64,000 nucleotides of DNA from contig NZ_JAELVS010000002.1 in assembly GCF_016427555.1 (NCBI RefSeq), positions 186,001 through 250,000 on the forward strand. Reading direction: 5' to 3'. Below the pieces are notes generated by a model. The model had not been told where the DNA came from. It made no database searches and saw only the letters and a program-made list of their open reading frames with translations. Of the stretch, positions 44,005-55,203 are shown in pieces; within the stretch, counting starts at the first letter, position 1; each line of letters opens with the position of its first letter. The position numbers and the translations under genes were made by a program. The stretch is from Marinobacter litoralis (lineage in GTDB: Bacteria > Pseudomonadota > Gammaproteobacteria > Pseudomonadales > Oleiphilaceae).

Positions 44005-45946
44005 CCGCCTTTAGCTCGTCGCGGTTATAGGGTTTGGTGATGTAGTCGTTCATGCCGGAGTCAAAGCACTCTTCTTTGTCGCCTTGCATCACGTTTGCGG
44101 TTACTGCGATCACAGGAATGTTCTTCCAGTGCGGATTGCGCCGTATCTCCCGTGTGGCTGCATAGCCATCCATTACCGGCATCTGGCAGTCCATCAACAC
44201 CAGATCGTAGCTCTCCTGTTTGAGGGCTTCGATGGCGAGTGCTCCGTTTTCCGCCGTATCGACCTTGTGTCCCAGCCGTCTCAGGATTGCGCTCGCGACC
44301 AACTGGTTTACATGGTTATCTTCCACCAGAAGAATCTTCAACAACTGAGTTGAAGCTGACGGTAGTTCCTCGTCAGGCGTGCTGTCCTGCATAGGCTCGT
44401 TGTGGACGGGTAGGGGCAGTGTCACCGTAAAGTGCGTGCCTTTTCCGGGCGTGGAATCCACTTTGATCCGGCCGTTCATGCGATCAACCAACTGCCGGCA
44501 GAGTGTCAGGCCCAGTCCGGTGCCTCCGTAAAGACGGGTGGTATCGGAATCGGCTTGTGAAAAAGGAGAAAAGATCTTATTCAGGCCTTCCTGTGACATG
44601 CCGATGCCGGTATCGATGACCTCGATACGAAGGTGCCCTGAGGAGTAGCTGGCGCGAACCTTGACCTTACCCTGATCGGTAAATTTGATGGCATTACTGA
44701 GCAGGTTATTAAGTACCTGGCGGGTTCGGGTCGGATCGCCCAAGAAGCAATCAGGCAAATCCCCGTCGATCTGGTTGACCAAGGCGATGCGCTTGCTGCG
44801 GGCCTGTTGCGCGTGCAGGGCTGTGCACTCGTTGATTAGCTCTCGGGCTGAAAACGGTATGATTTCAAGGCTCAGCTTTCCGGCTTCGACTTTTGATATA
44901 TCGAGGATGTCATTGAGGAGTTCGAGCAGGTTCTGGCCTGCTTTTGACGCGATTTCTATACGACTTTTCTGGCGTGGGTCGCTTTCGTCTTCGACCGCCA
45001 ACCCAAGCATACCCAGCATGCCGTTCAGCGGTGTTCGTATCTCATGGCTCATACTGGCCAGAAAGTTAGCCCGTGCACGGGCTCGTCGTACTGCATCTTC
45101 TTTGGCTTTCACCAATGCCCGATTGCCGCGCTGAAGGGCGGTGTTTTTCTCGGATATCTCGCGAGTTCGCTCCTCGACTTCATTCTCCAGATGAGTCGAA
45201 TAGTTCTTCATGGTGCGTTCTGCCGAACGGAGCCTTTCAACACTGACTTCCATGTTATGAAGGTGCTCGTTGATGATCCCGACCATCGCACCGATCTCGT
45301 CGTCCTCATGGTTCTCAGGGACAGGGAGCCGGACCTTCTCCAAAGGCCGGTTGTTTGCCTGCCCCAAGGCACGAATCAGCCCCATCATCGGGCGTGTCAG
45401 CACCAGGTAAAAAATAGCCAGAAGCGCCAGTGTTAACACCAGGCTTTTCAGCAAACCAATCAGCAGCGTGTTGCCCGCCCGTTTCAGAAACTGCAGGCCA
45501 TAGTGATAAGTGTCGATGGTGAGCACCAGCCGGCCAAGGGATAAATCTCTGAGCTGGGGTACTTGCAGGGGTTCGGCGAACGTGCGGCTGTGCCCGAATA
45601 ACGAATCACTGATCCATCGGTAGGGCGAACTGACGCTGGGTGTGCTCGACGCCGCCATGGTTTTATGGTCGCTATCGATAATCCGGGCATCGATGGTAGC
45701 CGGGTGCAGCAATAAGCCATCCAGAAGTTCTTCCGCAAGGCGGACATCTATATTGTAGGCAATCTGTGAAGCGGGGCTACGGCTGATTTCGAGCAGTGCG
45801 TGAACCTCCTGATCCATTGCGTCCCGGGCGGTAAAGTAGTCCAGGGTTATTTGAATCAGGTTTAACAGCAACCCCAACGCCATGGCTACCAGAACGGTAT
45901 CACGGGTCAGTCGATACGAAAGCCGTTGTTTGAACCTGTTAAACAC
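43955..45946 (-). CDS. Hybrid sensor histidine kinase (HAMP-HisKA-HATPase-REC)
   Basis: Membrane two-component sensor of 663 residues. Order: membrane helix about 18-36, periplasmic sensor about 40-155, helix about 160-184, HAMP, coiled coil, HisKA with phospho-His301 (SMSHEIRTPLNGM), HATPase with the GTGLGL loop, and a receiver domain with Asp586 (LVLMDCQMPVMDG). Unlike BarA/GacS it has no Hpt domain, so phosphotransfer needs a separate Hpt protein or response regulator. It starts at GTG with a weak ribosome site. The unknown membrane protein is 38 nt upstream. The signal is unknown. Confidence 0.9.
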   Translation of the reverse strand: MFNRFKQRLSYRLTRDTVLVAMALGLLLNLIQITLDYFTARDAMDQEVHALLEISRSPASQIAYNIDVRLAEELLDGLLLHPATIDARIIDSDHKTMAASSTPSVSSPYRWISDSLFGHSRTFAEPLQVPQLRDLSLGRLVLTIDTYHYGLQFLKRAGNTLLIGLLKSLVLTLALLAIFYLVLTRPMMGLIRALGQANNRPLEKVRLPVPENHEDDEIGAMVGIINEHLHNMEVSVERLRSAERTMKNYSTHLENEVEERTREISEKNTALQRGNRALVKAKEDAVRRARARANFLASMSHEIRTPLNGMLGMLGLAVEDESDPRQKSRIEIASKAGQNLLELLNDILDISKVEAGKLSLEIIPFSARELINECTALHAQQARSKRIALVNQIDGDLPDCFLGDPTRTRQVLNNLLSNAIKFTDQGKVKVRASYSSGHLRIEVIDTGIGMSQEGLNKIFSPFSQADSDTTRLYGGTGLGLTLCRQLVDRMNGRIKVDSTPGKGTHFTVTLPLPVHNEPMQDSTPDEELPSASTQLLKILLVEDNHVNQLVASAILRRLGHKVDTAENGALAIEALKQESYDLVLMDCQMPVMDGYAATREIRRNPHWKNIPVIAVTANVMQGDKEECFDSGMNDYITKPYNRDELKAAIVRWAPPAPESPEDP

Positions 45947-45984
45947 GGTGGCCGGGAATCCTTGTCTCGCGCACTGTTTTTGTT

Positions 45985-46755
45985 TTAGTTATCGAAGTCT
46001 TTTCGTTTTTTCCAGGACTCTTCATCTTGCAGCATGTCGTCCCACTCCTGATCCAGCTTGGTGCCGTGCTCGGCAGTCGCGTCTTCGTCCTGCAGGCTTG
46101 CTTCGAGTTCTTTGATCCGGGTTCTGAAGCTTTTCACAGCCTTCAACGCCAGTGGATTGTCCTTTGACTTAACCATTTCCATGCTGGCTGAATGATACGA
46201 GTGAATGGCTTTGCGAATTTCGTTCTGGCGAATCTGTTCCCTCGCCTGGAATACGTACAGGTCTGCGTGGGTTTTGTGGACCAGAAACAGCACATACTTA
46301 AGATGTTGTTTGGCCGTGGGCGCATCGATTCGACCGCTTTTATGCATGCTTTCAATCAGTTTGAACAAACTGTTCAAGTGCTCTTTAACCTGTTGCGCTT
46401 TTTCAGGCGAATCGATCTTAACGGGAGGATGGTTGTCAGTCTTGTCGACAACGTGCTGCCGGCTCTGTTTGACGGTTTCAAGCCATTGGGTCACAGGCTT
46501 TTCGGTCTTGAGTGCGGCCAGATTCTTGCACGCATCTTCCATTTGTTTGAGCAGAATAAGCTTTAGCCCGGTGTTCAGGTATTGCCCGGGAATTTCGGTC
46601 AGCAGACGGTCGGCCCGATTGTAGGTGTCCTGGAGCGCGCGGATCTTTCGCAGGCGCTCAATGCGAGACTTTTCGCGCATTTGGCTGACCACGATAATCA
46701 CCAAAGACAGAGCAACGATGGCGGCAAGGATGATGACGATGGTGGTTGCTTCCAT
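45985..46755 (-). CDS. Hypothetical membrane-anchored helical protein
   Basis: I do not recognise a family. The product is 256 residues, with one N-terminal membrane helix (about 4-24) followed by a basic, largely helical region with likely coiled coils (MREKSRIERLRKIRALQDTY), and an acidic C-terminal end (EEWDDM-type stretch, DQEWDDMLQDEESWKK). The predicted body is cytoplasmic. It is 38 nt upstream of the hybrid kinase gene on the same strand and may belong to that signalling system; this is inference from position only. Confidence 0.7.
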   Translation of the reverse strand: MEATTIVIILAAIVALSLVIIVVSQMREKSRIERLRKIRALQDTYNRADRLLTEIPGQYLNTGLKLILLKQMEDACKNLAALKTEKPVTQWLETVKQSRQHVVDKTDNHPPVKIDSPEKAQQVKEHLNSLFKLIESMHKSGRIDAPTAKQHLKYVLFLVHKTHADLYVFQAREQIRQNEIRKAIHSYHSASMEMVKSKDNPLALKAVKSFRTRIKELEASLQDEDATAEHGTKLDQEWDDMLQDEESWKKRKDFDN

Positions 46756-46984
46756 GTTCCGGACGTGGCTCCAAGTAAAGGTTGCGAACGAGGCTGCGTC
46801 AGTTAGCCCATGAATTCTGCGTTATAACAGCCTGAAAGACTAGCAGAAATCTATTGATCCGTCCGAAAGGCGCCTGTATCAGTGAAAGTTTCATAAATTT
46901 GATGAATTCTTGTAACCGGGTATATTGTTCGTGTGAATGTGCGCCCTGTCCGCGTTCCGGTTTTCCGAATTAGAGGAGTTGTTG

Positions 46985-47986
46985 ATGGATATTTCCCGAG
47001 TGGACCTTAATTTGCTGGTGTACCTCGATGTACTGTTGCGGGAGAGGAACGTCACCAAAGCCGCCAACCATCTGGGGATCACACAACCGGCCATGAGTAA
47101 TGGCTTGAGGCGCCTGCGGGATCTATTCGGCGATCCGATTCTGGTCCGGACCAGCGAGGGGATGACGGCGACAGAGCGAGCACAAGAATTACAGCCGTTA
47201 GTGCGTTCGATTCTCTCGAACATTGAACAGGCAGTGCAGGAAAAAACGCCATTCGCCGCAGAGAACAGCCAACGAGTGTTCCGAATCATGGCCAGTGATT
47301 ATGCGGAATCCTGCCTTATGCCCCGGGTATTGCGGCGCATTCGGCAGGAAGCGCCGCACGTTACGCTGGATGTGCTGACGCCGAGTGATGTCAGCTTTCT
47401 GGATGTCGAACAGGGCCGTTTGGATATGGCAATCAACCGGTTCGACAAGATTCCACAATCGTTTCACCAGAAAACGTTGTGGACGGAATACTTCGCGTGC
47501 TTGATGAATGCCCATAATCCGGTGCTGGTGGAACCCTTTACGTTGGACACCTATTTGGATGCAAGCCATATCTGGGTCAGCAAAACCGGATTTGGTGTGG
47601 GCGTGGGGGTGAACCCGAAGGATGTGCAGCGCCTGGGCTGGGTGGATGAAGCGCTGGGTTTGATGGGGCGTAAACGCCAGATCTCGGTATTCACACGACA
47701 TTATCAGGTGGCTATGTTGCTGGCTGAACAACACGATTTGATCGCAACCTTGCCGTCACGCGCTGCCTGGCTCCAGAAAGACAATCCGAACCTTGTGGTG
47801 AAGGTGCCCCCGTTTGAGATCCCGCCGTTCGAGCTCAAGATGGCGTGGAGTCCGCTGCTACAGCACAACTCGGATCATCAGTGGCTAAGAAAGCTGATAG
47901 CGGAAGTCGCCGAGGAAGTAGACGATGAGTTTGCGCCCTTCGGAGCTCAGTTCGAATCGCCTCAGGCGCTGGGATCAGATCGGTAG
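46985..47986 (+). CDS. LysR-family transcriptional regulator
   Basis: The product is 333 residues from the ATG at 46985, which has an AGAGGAG ribosome site; a start at 46937 would add 16 residues. The N-terminal HTH (RVDLNLLVYLDVLLRERNVTKAANHLGITQPAMSNGLRRL) and the periplasmic-binding-like effector domain are clear, of the NodD/NahR-like branch. No divergent target gene is adjacent except the kinase-associated protein gene. The coding end overlaps the convergent GNAT gene by 12 nt. The effector is unknown. Confidence 0.9.
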   Translation: MDISRVDLNLLVYLDVLLRERNVTKAANHLGITQPAMSNGLRRLRDLFGDPILVRTSEGMTATERAQELQPLVRSILSNIEQAVQEKTPFAAENSQRVFRIMASDYAESCLMPRVLRRIRQEAPHVTLDVLTPSDVSFLDVEQGRLDMAINRFDKIPQSFHQKTLWTEYFACLMNAHNPVLVEPFTLDTYLDASHIWVSKTGFGVGVGVNPKDVQRLGWVDEALGLMGRKRQISVFTRHYQVAMLLAEQHDLIATLPSRAAWLQKDNPNLVVKVPPFEIPPFELKMAWSPLLQHNSDHQWLRKLIAEVAEEVDDEFAPFGAQFESPQALGSDR

Positions 47987-48940
47987 TTCGCGCAGTTCGA
48001 GAGATGGTTGTGCTGTCTCCCACATGCGCTGGAACGCCTCTTCTTTGAGCTTCAGGCGCCGCCCGGCGGTGAAATTGGCGAATCCTTCGGGTTTATTAAA
48101 GTCGTGGCGGCAGAGCAGGCCGTCACGGTCTACGAGAACAAAGGGTTGGTCTTCTTGCGGGTAATCGTGGTTGAGCACACGAAGCTCGATGCGGCTGGGT
48201 AATCGGCGCATCAGCTCGATCAGACGATGGCGTTTTTGTACCAGCGGTTTGTCGTCGTGTATCAGAATGCGAACCTCGCTGAGGCGGTGCTGGCGTGCCA
48301 CAGCAGAAATCAGTTCTCGCAGTTGGTGGCGGTCGTACCGATCGTGATCCAGCAGGCGATCATAAATCCACAGGCGCTGTCGTGCCTGGCCAACTAACGA
48401 ATCCATCAGTTCTAAAAAAGTGCTTTCCTGATCGAATATCCAGCTTTCCGCATCAACGCCGAGGATGAGCGGTTGAGAGCGATGGCCAAGCCCGTGATGA
48501 GCCAGCGCCGGGGACAGGCATCGCATATCGAGGTGGGGAATACCTGCATCGTCGTATAGCGACGAGCAAACATGAAAACCGCAACGCTGGTAAAAGCCGA
48601 TAGCGTGTTGCTGGGCCGAAAGCCTGAGCTCCTGATAACGGCCGGCGGATTCTTTTAACAGGTGCTGAATGAGGGCTTCGCCAATGCCGCGCCCACGGTA
48701 TTCCGGCAGCACGGCCATGCGCCCGATATAGCCGGTTTCTTCCAGAGCCGAGAACAATCGGGCGGTAGCAATGGGTTGGTTGTCGCGGCCTACGGCCAGG
48801 TAATGATCAGCTATCTCGTCTGTGTCATCCCACTCCAGCTCCGGTGGCACTTGCTGTTCGTCGATAAACACCCGTTGGCGGATATCGCGAATGGAGCCGG
48901 GCGCCAATTGCCAACTGTATTTTCGGAATCGTGGAGTCAT
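47975..48940 (-). CDS. GNAT acetyltransferase with C-terminal unknown domain
   Basis: The product is 321 residues. The N-terminal ~145 residues form a GNAT domain (RVFIDEQQVPPELEWDD, acetyl-CoA loop VLPEYRGRGIGEAL, GFYQRCGF). The C-terminal ~170 residues (from about 155) form a separate domain (VRILIHDDKPLVQKRHRLIE, SRIELRVLNHDYP, LVDRDGLLCRHDFNKPEG). Its pattern recalls PLD-like folds but has no HKD motif. Substrate unknown. It lies 3 nt after roxA at the end of the purB run. Confidence 0.82.
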   Translation of the reverse strand: MTPRFRKYSWQLAPGSIRDIRQRVFIDEQQVPPELEWDDTDEIADHYLAVGRDNQPIATARLFSALEETGYIGRMAVLPEYRGRGIGEALIQHLLKESAGRYQELRLSAQQHAIGFYQRCGFHVCSSLYDDAGIPHLDMRCLSPALAHHGLGHRSQPLILGVDAESWIFDQESTFLELMDSLVGQARQRLWIYDRLLDHDRYDRHQLRELISAVARQHRLSEVRILIHDDKPLVQKRHRLIELMRRLPSRIELRVLNHDYPQEDQPFVLVDRDGLLCRHDFNKPEGFANFTAGRRLKLKEEAFQRMWETAQPSLELRELPI

Positions 48941-48943
48941 TGC

Positions 48944-50095
48944 TTACTCAAAGTACACAGAGCCTTGATTGTAAAGCGTGGTCAACAGACCAACCAGCGC
49001 TTCATCGCGAGCAAAGGTGGCCAGTTTGGATTGATTGATACGGGCGCCGGCGCACAGTAGAGGTGCGATGGGTTGAGCGTCACCTTTCAGCAAATACTGT
49101 TCACCATCTACAAACAGGGCGGTTTCGCCCTCAAACTCGTGGTACGCGAAGCGGGAGCCTTCGTTCCAGCGCAGTTGCTCGCCGGCTTCAATGGCCGTAG
49201 CGAGGTCTTCAGGCGTTGCGGGTTCTTCCGCCGGCACGACAATGTCCAAACTTTTCGGGGCCGTAGTGTATTGGCCAAACCAGAGTGCCAGTGCACGTCG
49301 GTCACTGATCTGTTCGCGAATTACTTGATCAAGGCGGTCAATCACTTCCGGTGCAATGGTGCCGGGGTTGTCCTGAACGGTCAGATTCGGGTCGCCTAGA
49401 TGTTCTGCCGCTTTTTCCTGATTGCACAGGTAATCGGTAAAACCGGTTAACACGTCATCGATCGTTGGCGCCCGGAAGCCGATCGACAAGGTAATGCAGT
49501 CATCTTCAGCAACGCCATGGTGGCCCACTCCGGGAGGGAGGTAAAGCATGTCGCCCGGTGCCAGTGTGACGGTTTCTTCTCCGTCCCAGCTGCTGAGAAT
49601 TCTTAATGGCGTGCCTTCAACTCTGGGGGAGGTGTGATCGCAATGACCACCAAAGGTCCAGCGCCTATGGCCTTCTGCCTGCAGCAGAAATACATCGTAT
49701 TGGTCGTAATGAGGGCCTACGCTGCCGCCCTTGGGCGCATAGCTGGCCATGATGTCATCCAGCCGCCAGTTGGGCACAAAACGAAACGCTTCCAGCAAAT
49801 CGGATATTTCCGGCACCCAATGGTCGAGGCCTTGAACCAGTAAAGTCCAATCCTGATCCGGGAGGGTGCTGAACCGTTCCGGTGTGAACGGGCCGTTGTG
49901 TAGTTGCCAGGGCTTACCCGATTCGTTTTCAAGAACGATGCGGGATTCCACGGCTTCTTCACAGGCCAGACCCGCCAGTTCGTCCGGGCTGACCGGGCAC
50001 TGGAAGCCGGGGAATGCCTGACGGATGACGAGGGGCTTCTTCTGCCAGTAGTCGCGCAGAAATTCAGAGGCTGTCAGTCCGCCAAGCATATCCAT
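48944..50095 (-). CDS. roxA: 50S ribosomal protein L16 arginine hydroxylase (RoxA/YcfD)
   Basis: Fe(II)/2-oxoglutarate oxygenase of the JmjC-cupin type that hydroxylates an Arg of ribosomal protein L16. The product is 383 residues. The metal triad is visible: His129 and Asp131 in GPHYDQYDVF, and His192 in PPGVGHHG. The C-terminal helical and winged-helix part is complete. It follows purB after 15 nt; in E. coli ycfD is also near purB. Confidence 0.93.
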   Translation of the reverse strand: MDMLGGLTASEFLRDYWQKKPLVIRQAFPGFQCPVSPDELAGLACEEAVESRIVLENESGKPWQLHNGPFTPERFSTLPDQDWTLLVQGLDHWVPEISDLLEAFRFVPNWRLDDIMASYAPKGGSVGPHYDQYDVFLLQAEGHRRWTFGGHCDHTSPRVEGTPLRILSSWDGEETVTLAPGDMLYLPPGVGHHGVAEDDCITLSIGFRAPTIDDVLTGFTDYLCNQEKAAEHLGDPNLTVQDNPGTIAPEVIDRLDQVIREQISDRRALALWFGQYTTAPKSLDIVVPAEEPATPEDLATAIEAGEQLRWNEGSRFAYHEFEGETALFVDGEQYLLKGDAQPIAPLLCAGARINQSKLATFARDEALVGLLTTLYNQGSVYFE

Positions 50096-50110
50096 GGTGC
50101 TGCTCCAGAT

Positions 50111-51493
<1,383 letters not shown>

Positions 51494-51553
51494 TCATCAA
51501 AGAATCGGATAAGAATAGTAGGGGGTCTATGATACACCAGCCCGCGTCGCGAA

Positions 51554-52174
51554 TCAGCGCAACAACTCGCGGGCGTGGTTGATCACTTTTTTACGGGCAA
51601 AAATCAGTTGCCAGCGACGGCCGCCGCATTGTCGCCAAAGCACCGCGGAACGAATACCGGCAAGGAGCAGCGCGCGAACCTTGGCGGCATTCTCGTCTTG
51701 CTGCAGGACTTGCGGATTGCCGCTGACCTGAATGCGCAAACGGAAGGTGCTGATAGTATCGGTGTAGATCGAGGCCAGGTTGCCAATCAGATTACTGTGG
51801 TTGTAACCAAAATGGCTGGCAGTATGCCGTGCTTGTTCGATGCGGCTACCGATCACGTCAAGAAGGTCCGGGCTGCTTTTGAGCTTGGATTCCAGTTGCA
51901 CCAGATTCAGCACATAGCGAAGTGTTTCAACATCCTTCGCGCCACTTTGCTGAGCCAGAGAGGTTGACAGTGCTTTCAGGCCTTCCCGTATATCGGACAA
52001 CTCGCCACCGTACACGTCGAGAGTAGATGCGGGGTCGGTGGCAAACAGTGAGCGCAGCGAGGTTTCTAGGCTCTCTTCGTCGCACGTTCCTTTATGCGCA
52101 ACCTGCTGAACCAAAGAGGCCGCCTGAAACAATCCGGCCAAAGCTAAAGTCTGGTCGTGCAGAGTGCGGCTCAT
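51554..52174 (-). CDS. hflD: High-frequency-lysogenisation protein HflD homologue
   Basis: Peripheral membrane protein known in E. coli for effects on lambda lysogeny; its cell role is unclear. The product is 206 residues, all helical, with the typical start [20 protein letters not shown]. It overlaps mnmA by 4 nt and precedes purB, as in the E. coli mnmA-hflD-purB order. Confidence 0.93.
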   Translation of the reverse strand: MSRTLHDQTLALAGLFQAASLVQQVAHKGTCDEESLETSLRSLFATDPASTLDVYGGELSDIREGLKALSTSLAQQSGAKDVETLRYVLNLVQLESKLKSSPDLLDVIGSRIEQARHTASHFGYNHSNLIGNLASIYTDTISTFRLRIQVSGNPQVLQQDENAAKVRALLLAGIRSAVLWRQCGGRRWQLIFARKKVINHARELLR

Positions 52175-53349
52175 GAACGCGCCTCAGCCGTATGGTTTTG
52201 ATCCAAACGGGCTGGCAGCTCTTCGTTGTCGCGCCAGGTTTCTTCGATGACACCACCGCCGAGGCACACGTCGTCGACATAAAACACTACCGACTGACCG
52301 GGTGTCACCGCCCGCTGGGCCTCGTCAAACACAACTTTCACGCCGCCGTCGATAACCGTGACCTCACAATCTTGGTCCGGCTGGCGATAACGGGTTTTTG
52401 CCTTGCAGCGAAACTGCGTGGACGGTGCATCGCCGGCAATCCAGTCTATCGGGCCGGATACCAGCCCACGGGAGAACAGCAGCGGATGGTGTTTGCCTTG
52501 CACTGCAACCAGCACGTTTCGACTCAAGTCTTTTTCGGCGACGTACCAGGGGTCATCGCCGTATTTGGCCAGCCCACCAATGCCCAGGCCTTGGCGCTGG
52601 CCAATGGTGTGGTACATCAAACCCTGATGCTTACCGATCACTTCGCCATCCGGGGTTTCAATGTTGCCGGGCTGGGCGGGCAGATATTGTTTCAGGAAAT
52701 CGGTGAACTTGCGTTCGCCGATGAAGCAGATGCCCGTGGAATCTTTTTTGTCGTGAGTGATAAACCCTTGCTCTTCCGCGATACGGCGAACTTCAGGCTT
52801 TTCCAGTTCACCGACCGGGAACAGGGTGCGGGCGATGCGATCACCAGACACGGCGTGCAGGAAATAGCTTTGGTCTTTGTTTGGGTCCAGACCTTTCAGC
52901 AGTTCGGCCTTGCCGCTGCCATCATTCAGCGGGCGCTGGCGGGTGTAGTGCCCGGTCGCGATATAATCCGCGCCCAAAGTAATGGCATAGTCCAGAAAGG
53001 CCCGAAACTTAACTTCTTTGTTACACAGGATGTCGGGATTGGGCGTTCGGCCAGCGCTGTACTCCGAAAGAAAGTGCTCGAATACGCGATCCCAGTATTC
53101 TGCGGCAAAGCTCGCGGTGTGCAATGTGATACCGATGGCATCGGCCACCGCTTGCGCGTCAGCAAGGTCGGTCATCGCGGTGCAGTATTCCGTGCCATCA
53201 TCTTCGTCCCAGTTCTTCATGAACAGGCCTTCCACCTGGTAACCCTGGTCTTTCAATAACCAAGCGGCAACCGATGAGTCGACACCGCCGGACATGCCGA
53301 CAATGACACGGGTGTTTTCTGGGGCTTTGGAATCAGGATTTGGGATCAT
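52171..53349 (-). CDS. mnmA: tRNA-specific 2-thiouridylase MnmA
   Basis: Thiolates U34 of tRNA-Lys, -Glu and -Gln, with sulfur delivered by the Tus relay. The product is 392 residues. The PP-loop MSGGVDSS sits near residue 18-25. The catalytic Cys pair lies in [12 protein letters not shown] and [24 protein letters not shown] is also diagnostic. Translation is coupled with hflD by a 4-nt overlap; nudJ lies 51 nt upstream. Confidence 0.97.
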   Translation of the reverse strand: MIPNPDSKAPENTRVIVGMSGGVDSSVAAWLLKDQGYQVEGLFMKNWDEDDGTEYCTAMTDLADAQAVADAIGITLHTASFAAEYWDRVFEHFLSEYSAGRTPNPDILCNKEVKFRAFLDYAITLGADYIATGHYTRQRPLNDGSGKAELLKGLDPNKDQSYFLHAVSGDRIARTLFPVGELEKPEVRRIAEEQGFITHDKKDSTGICFIGERKFTDFLKQYLPAQPGNIETPDGEVIGKHQGLMYHTIGQRQGLGIGGLAKYGDDPWYVAEKDLSRNVLVAVQGKHHPLLFSRGLVSGPIDWIAGDAPSTQFRCKAKTRYRQPDQDCEVTVIDGGVKVVFDEAQRAVTPGQSVVFYVDDVCLGGGVIEETWRDNEELPARLDQNHTAEARS

Positions 53350-53400
53350 GAGCCTACTGGTAACCGGTTAGAAAGCGGCGATTTTAGCACTTTGTAACGG

Positions 53401-53850
53401 TTACGTCTGTCCGTCGATCACGACCTCAAGGGGGAATTGCCGGCCGTTTCGGTAATCCTCGATGCATTGCAGAACCAAAGGGCTGCGTAATTTGCTTCCG
53501 AGTTCGCGGATCTCGTCCAGTGTTAGCCAGTGCGGGGCGATGATTCCGTCGTCCAGTTCGTCCGTGATTTTTCGAAGCGGCTTGGCGGCGTAGCAAAAAC
53601 GGTGATAGGTAACGCCGTTTGTCGGTGCCTTGTAGGTGTAAATGCCCAGGAAATAGGTGGGCTCCACTTCCCATCCGGTTTCTTCCAGGGTTTCCCGGCA
53701 GGCCGCGTCAAGAATCGGTTCGTCTTCTTCGATGTGTCCGGCCGGTTGATTGAAGACTACCTGGCCGTTACTGAGTTCTTCCACCAATAAAAAGCGGCCG
53801 CGATCATCTTCGGCGATAACAGCCACTGTTGCGTGAGGCTTCCAGATCAT
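53401..53850 (-). CDS. nudJ: NUDIX phosphatase NudJ-like
   Basis: Pyrophosphatase/phosphatase of the NUDIX family; in E. coli NudJ acts on thiamin pyrophosphate and nucleotides. The product is 149 residues. The NUDIX box starts at GHIEEDEPILDAACRE and continues TLEETGW. The start overlaps the rluE stop by 4 nt. The rluE-nudJ-mnmA order is conserved. Confidence 0.92.
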   Translation of the reverse strand: MIWKPHATVAVIAEDDRGRFLLVEELSNGQVVFNQPAGHIEEDEPILDAACRETLEETGWEVEPTYFLGIYTYKAPTNGVTYHRFCYAAKPLRKITDELDDGIIAPHWLTLDEIRELGSKLRSPLVLQCIEDYRNGRQFPLEVVIDGQT

Positions 53851-54494
53851 TTTGATGCAGATCTCCTGTTGGGTCGGCGCGCTTTCGTTGAGCGGGGTCC
53901 GGGGCGGCGCCCCTGCTTGGACGGCGAAGCCGGGGCATCGGGAAGGTGCACCTGCTCCATTCGGAACTCGCCCGGCTGTAGCTTGTCGAGGGTCCAGTCG
54001 CCAATTTGATAACGTACCAGTCTAAGCGTTGGGTAGCCAACGGCTGCGGTCATTCTGCGCACCTGCCGGTTGCGGCCTTCACTGATGGTCAGTTCAATCC
54101 AGCTGGTTGGCACTGTTTCGCGATGCCGAACCGGAGGGGTGCGTTGCCAAAGCTTGGGTGGTGTCATTCTCCGAACTTTAGCCGGACGGGTAGGGCCGTC
54201 TTTCAGATTTACCCCTCGGGAAAGGTTGTCGATTGCAACGCCAGAGATATCGCCTTCCACCTGTACCCAATAGGTTTTGGGCATTTTGTTGCGGGGTGAC
54301 GCTATGCGGTGCTGTAACGGGCCGTGATTGGTGAGCAGCAGGAGACCTTCGGAATCGTAGTCGAGTCGCCCGGCAGGGTAATAGCCCGGCATCTTGATCC
54401 ATTCAGCCAGTGTTGACCGGGGGTTTTGAGTGCGCTCATCCGTGAATTGGCTGAGAACCTCGAAGGGTTTGTTAAACAGGATGATGTCCGCCAT
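53847..54494 (-). CDS. rluE: 23S rRNA pseudouridine synthase RluE
   Basis: Isomerises U2457 of 23S rRNA (E. coli numbering). The product is 215 residues of the RsuA group without an S4 domain. The catalytic Asp45 lies in AGRLDYDSEGLLLL, and SEGRNRQVRRMTAAVG is also typical. The C-terminal ~30 residues are rich in basic residues. It is the first gene of the leftward run to roxA and the GNAT gene. Confidence 0.92.
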   Translation of the reverse strand: MADIILFNKPFEVLSQFTDERTQNPRSTLAEWIKMPGYYPAGRLDYDSEGLLLLTNHGPLQHRIASPRNKMPKTYWVQVEGDISGVAIDNLSRGVNLKDGPTRPAKVRRMTPPKLWQRTPPVRHRETVPTSWIELTISEGRNRQVRRMTAAVGYPTLRLVRYQIGDWTLDKLQPGEFRMEQVHLPDAPASPSKQGRRPGPRSTKARRPNRRSASK

Positions 54495-54627
54495 TCACAG
54501 GGTCCTGTCAGTTGCGGGTTTACCGAGCTGACAAGCCTACTGCAATGCAGGCATTGAAAAAAGCACCGATGCGGGGTCCCACCGGTAAATACCGGCAGGC
54601 TGGCGGTTGAGCCGGGCCGAAATTGGC

Positions 54628-54915
54628 TCAGGCGTTGGCGGCTCTGGATGGATATCCGTCGCGATTATTACCGGATTGGGCCTCCCGGCTGGCGGGCCGG
54701 TCGCCGGGTGCAGTATCCGGCACGATGTTCACGGCATGAACGCCTTTATCGCTCGGTTTTTTCTCGAACGTAACCGCCTGGCCTGCCTTCAGGGTTTTAT
54801 AGCCTTCGATCTGAATGGAAGAAAAGTGCGCGAACAGATCATCGCTGCAGCCATCTTCGATGATGAAGCCGTATCCCTTGGCGTTGTTGAACCACTTAAC
54901 CTTGCCCCTCGGCAT
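54628..54915 (-). CDS. cspD: Cold-shock-domain protein CspD
   Basis: Single-strand nucleic acid binding protein; CspD inhibits replication in stationary phase in E. coli. The product is 95 residues. The cold-shock domain occupies the first ~65, with RNP1 NNAKGYGFI and RNP2 [10 protein letters not shown], followed by a disordered tail. GGGGGAG is a strong ribosome site. It is divergent from clpS, as in E. coli. Confidence 0.92.
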   Translation of the reverse strand: MPRGKVKWFNNAKGYGFIIEDGCSDDLFAHFSSIQIEGYKTLKAGQAVTFEKKPSDKGVHAVNIVPDTAPGDRPASREAQSGNNRDGYPSRAANA

Positions 54916-55203
54916 GATGAACTCCCCCGTCCCTTTGCTGTCTCTTTTATTATTGGAGTGTTTATCCGTTGATAAACTTTCGCTGCATTCCGTTACATTA
55001 AATTACATACAATGTTAACTGTCGACCAATCAGGTTTCTGAGTCAAGGATCACAGCTGTTTGAATAAGTGTTTCATCAGGGTATGGAATCGGTATCATGT
55101 TCACAGGATTTGTTAACCCGCGCTTGCTTGGGCGCCAGCCTTGAAAATGTCTGGCCGGGTAACCACATTAAGATAGCCATCCGAATAATCGGTACACAGA
55201 ACC

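Noticed and set aside
52192..53259. Long open frame antisense to mnmA
   Set aside because: It lies wholly opposite a well-conserved gene, has no family features, and is explained by codon bias on the coding strand.
54993..55007. TTACATTAAATTACA near cspD/clpS as a HexR-like site
   Set aside because: Only one half matches the consensus, the region is simply A/T-rich promoter DNA, and neither gene is a known HexR target.
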